NCBI GenBank assembly: GCA_001438005.1
Contig: LIBO01000041.1
Location: 1 to 7,654 of the forward strand
Direction of reading: 5' to 3'
Source: Verrucomicrobia subdivision 6 bacterium BACL9 MAG-120507-bin52
GTDB lineage: Bacteria; Verrucomicrobiota; Verrucomicrobiia; Methylacidiphilales; Verrucolacustridaceae
Length of the DNA stretch: 7,654 nucleotides
Of the stretch, positions 6,140 through 7,654 are shown one piece after another (the stretch's first letter is position 1; each line of letters starts with the position of its first letter). The position numbers and the translations under genes were made by a program. The notes under the pieces are model-generated. The model saw nothing but the letters and a program-made list of their open reading frames with translations. It was not told where the DNA came from and did not search any database.

Positions 6140-6170
6140 AGTATCGCGCCGCTGGATTAGGCCAAGGCAA
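6140..6170 (-). promoter_or_regulatory. weak candidate promoter for tRNA-Glu
   Basis: On the minus strand TTGCCT (6170-6165) and GATACT (6145-6140) are 19 bases apart, with the -10-like box 13 bases before the first tRNA base. That position suits a tRNA with a short leader, but the spacer is long and the boxes are imperfect (GATACT matches 4 of 6 consensus bases). Confidence 0.22.
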
Positions 6171-6189
6171 AGGTTCGTCAGGGTGCATA

Positions 6190-6223
6190 AATATATCGAT
6201 GTATCATGATATGCTGATATATT
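6190..6223. promoter_or_regulatory. AT-rich four-half-site palindrome upstream of metH, probable operator
   Basis: A 34-base imperfect palindrome has 8-base outer arms AATATATC (6190-6197) and GATATATT (6216-6223) and a perfect 10-base centre TATCATGATA (6202-6211). It reads as TATC-N4-TATC-N2-GATA-N4-GATA. The surrounding 40 bases (6186-6225) are only 25% G+C in an otherwise GC-rich window. A -10-like TATATT (6218-6223) lies in the right arm, so a bound protein could block metH transcription. Dyads of this kind upstream of methionine-cycle genes suggest a dimeric regulator (for example an ArsR-type S-adenosylhomocysteine sensor), but the regulator's identity is inference. The rest of the 133-base tRNA-metH gap shows nothing else clear. 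Confidence 0.6.
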
Positions 6224-6259
6224 AGTGGACAGGGGGTAGTTTTTCTCTAAGCTGTTGTC

Positions 6260-7654
6260 ATGGAAACAAGGGAACGAATCGTCCTGCGGAGGAGCCAGCT
6301 GGAAAAAGCGCTGGGGGAGCGGATTGTGATGATGGACGGGGCGATGGGGACAATGATTCAAGGGCATAAGTTGGGGGAAAAGGATTTTCGTGGGGAGCGA
6401 TATGCCCGGCATCCCAGTGACCTGAAGGGGAATAACGACCTGCTTTCGATCACCCGTCCCGACGTCATTGGGGGAATTCACCGCGCCTATTTAGAGGCGG
6501 GGGCAGGGATCATCGAGACCAATACCTTCAACGCGACCTCCATCTCGCAAGCGGATTATGGGTTAGAGGCTTCGGTTCGGGATATCAATTTGGCGGCGGC
6601 ACGGCTGGCCCGCCAAGTTACGGATGATTATCTGAAGGCAAATCCGGGAAAGGTGGCCTGGGTGGCGGGAGCGGTGGGCCCGACGAACCGCACGGCCTCG
6701 ATGTCGCCCGATGTGAATCGACCGGAGTATCGGGCGGTGACCTTCACGCAGTTGGCCCAAGCGTATGGGGAGCAGGTTCGTGCCTTGATCGAGGGAGGGG
6801 TGGATGTGCTCTTGCCGGAGACGACTTTTGACACGCTGAATTTGAAAGCGGCTTTGTGGGCGATGGAGGAGGTGTTTGATGAGTTGGGATATCGGTTGCC
6901 GGTGATGATTTCGGTCACGATCACGGATGCATCGGGTCGGACACTCTCGGGTCAGACCACGGAGGCTTTTTGGCATTCGATTCGGCATGCGCGCCCATTC
7001 AGTGTTGGGATCAATTGTGCTTTGGGGCCGAAGGAGATGAGGCCGTACATGGCAACGCTTTCTCGGATCGCAGATTGTTATGTCAGTTGTTATCCCAACG
7101 CGGGATTACCCAATGCGTTTGGCGGCTACGACGAGACACCGGAGCAGATGGCGGAGGTATTGGGGGAGTTTGCTCAGGCAGGATTTCTCAACATGGTGGG
7201 GGGTTGTTGTGGAACGACCCCGGACCATATTGCGGTCATCGGTCAAGCGGTGGGGAAAGCGAAGCCACGAGCGATTGTCACGAAGAGTCGCGAGACCGTC
7301 TTCGCCGGGTTAGAGCCGTACGCGATTGGCACCGGGGGATCGTTCACGGCCATTGGCGAGAGGACGAATGTGACGGGGTCCCCTAAATTTTCGGCCTTAA
7401 TCAAGGAGGAGAAGTTTGAGGAGGCGGTGGCCGTAGCTCGTCAACAGGTGGAGGCGGGGGCGAATCTGATCGACCTGAACTTTGACGAGGCGCTTTTGGA
7501 TGGCGAAGCGAGTATGGCCCGGTTTTTGAACCTGATCGGGAGCGAGCCGGAGATTTCGCGCGTTCCTTTTATCATCGACAGTTCGAAGTGGTCGGTTTTA
7601 GAAGCGGGGTTGCAGTGTGTGCAGGGAAAAGTGGTGGTGAATTCGATCAGTTTG
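6260..7654 (+). CDS. metH: cobalamin-dependent methionine synthase (partial, N-terminal part)
   Basis: MetH moves a methyl group from methyltetrahydrofolate to homocysteine through bound cobalamin, making methionine in the cytoplasm. The visible 465 codons have no stop; full-length MetH is about 1,200 residues, so roughly the first 40% is here. The homocysteine-binding domain (about 20-335) shows MDGAMGTMIQ (25-34), ETNTFNATSISQADYG (86-101) and all three zinc ligands: Cys253 in GINCALG and Cys316/Cys317 in GGCCGTTP. The pterin-binding domain begins near 360 with FTAIGERTNVTGS and continues through LIDLNFDEALLDGEASMARF and IIDSSKWSVLEAGL, ending at NSISL at the edge. ATG 6260 is chosen because an in-frame stop lies at 6248-6250. 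It has no Shine-Dalgarno sequence. No cobalamin or SAM riboswitch is evident; control is more likely through the palindrome at 6190-6223. Confidence 0.96.
   Translation, partial: METRERIVLRRSQLEKALGERIVMMDGAMGTMIQGHKLGEKDFRGERYARHPSDLKGNNDLLSITRPDVIGGIHRAYLEAGAGIIETNTFNATSISQADYGLEASVRDINLAAARLARQVTDDYLKANPGKVAWVAGAVGPTNRTASMSPDVNRPEYRAVTFTQLAQAYGEQVRALIEGGVDVLLPETTFDTLNLKAALWAMEEVFDELGYRLPVMISVTITDASGRTLSGQTTEAFWHSIRHARPFSVGINCALGPKEMRPYMATLSRIADCYVSCYPNAGLPNAFGGYDETPEQMAEVLGEFAQAGFLNMVGGCCGTTPDHIAVIGQAVGKAKPRAIVTKSRETVFAGLEPYAIGTGGSFTAIGERTNVTGSPKFSALIKEEKFEEAVAVARQQVEAGANLIDLNFDEALLDGEASMARFLNLIGSEPEISRVPFIIDSSKWSVLEAGLQCVQGKVVVNSISL

Noticed and set aside
6191..6222. The palindrome as an intrinsic terminator
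   Set aside because: The stem would be A/T only and broken by four mismatched pairs per side, and no T-run directly follows; an operator fits better.
6010..6225. 71-codon plus-strand open frame across the ispD end and tRNA
   Set aside because: The GADGIRTRVWSLKG-type peptide is the well-known false translation of the complement of a tRNA gene; the tRNA-Glu explains this stretch.
6127..6259. Cobalamin, SAM or SAH riboswitch in the metH leader
   Set aside because: The whole gap is 133 bases, mostly palindrome and tRNA promoter region; no recognisable riboswitch core or stem set was found.
1..7654. CRISPR array, insertion sequence or prophage genes
   Set aside because: No regularly spaced repeats, terminal inverted repeats, transposase or integrase motifs were seen; the gene content is housekeeping apart from the protease.

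Overview
The window is a compact, GC-rich stretch of bacterial chromosome. It carries eight protein genes, two of them cut by the window ends, and one tRNA gene. RuvB, a three-gene Mla/MCE lipid-transport cassette, the isoprenoid enzyme IspD and cobalamin-dependent MetH point to a Gram-negative (diderm) bacterium. The gene mix, the scarcity of good Shine-Dalgarno sequences and the style of the MlaD tail suggest Verrucomicrobiota. That assignment is a low-to-moderate confidence inference, because no phylogenetic marker could be compared here.

Layout. Minus strand, 1-2321: ruvB (1305-2321) is followed after 23 bases by a secreted TPR/trypsin-like protease (1-1281) that runs off the left edge. 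A 65-bp divergent gap (2322-2386) separates these from a plus-strand run: a beta-phosphoglucomutase-like HAD hydrolase (2387-3055), mlaE (3087-3884), mlaF (3894-4640), mlaD (4653-5360) and ispD (5357-6052, GTG start overlapping the mlaD stop). The spacing (31, 9, 12 and -4 bases) suggests one operon. A tRNA-Glu(UUC) gene (6054-6126) faces ispD, with a single base between its 3' end and the ispD stop codon. After a 133-base intergenic region comes metH on the plus strand (from 6260), open at the right edge and covering the homocysteine domain and the start of the pterin domain.

How the genes relate. MlaE (permease), MlaF (ATPase) and MlaD (inner-membrane-anchored MCE protein) form the core of an ABC system that moves phospholipid between inner and outer membranes. 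IspD makes CDP-methylerythritol in the non-mevalonate pathway and is probably translationally coupled to mlaD. RuvB is the Holliday-junction branch-migration motor, and the downstream protease probably acts in the periplasm. MetH makes methionine. Its upstream region holds an AT-rich, four-half-site palindrome that looks like a repressor operator.

The most notable observations are that operator-like palindrome, the tRNA-Glu/ispD abutment with a shared A8/T8 tract, an A8 run in mlaD positioned so that a -1 slip would fuse MlaD to IspD, and the TPR-protease-TPR architecture. No clearly new system, mobile element or CRISPR array was seen.
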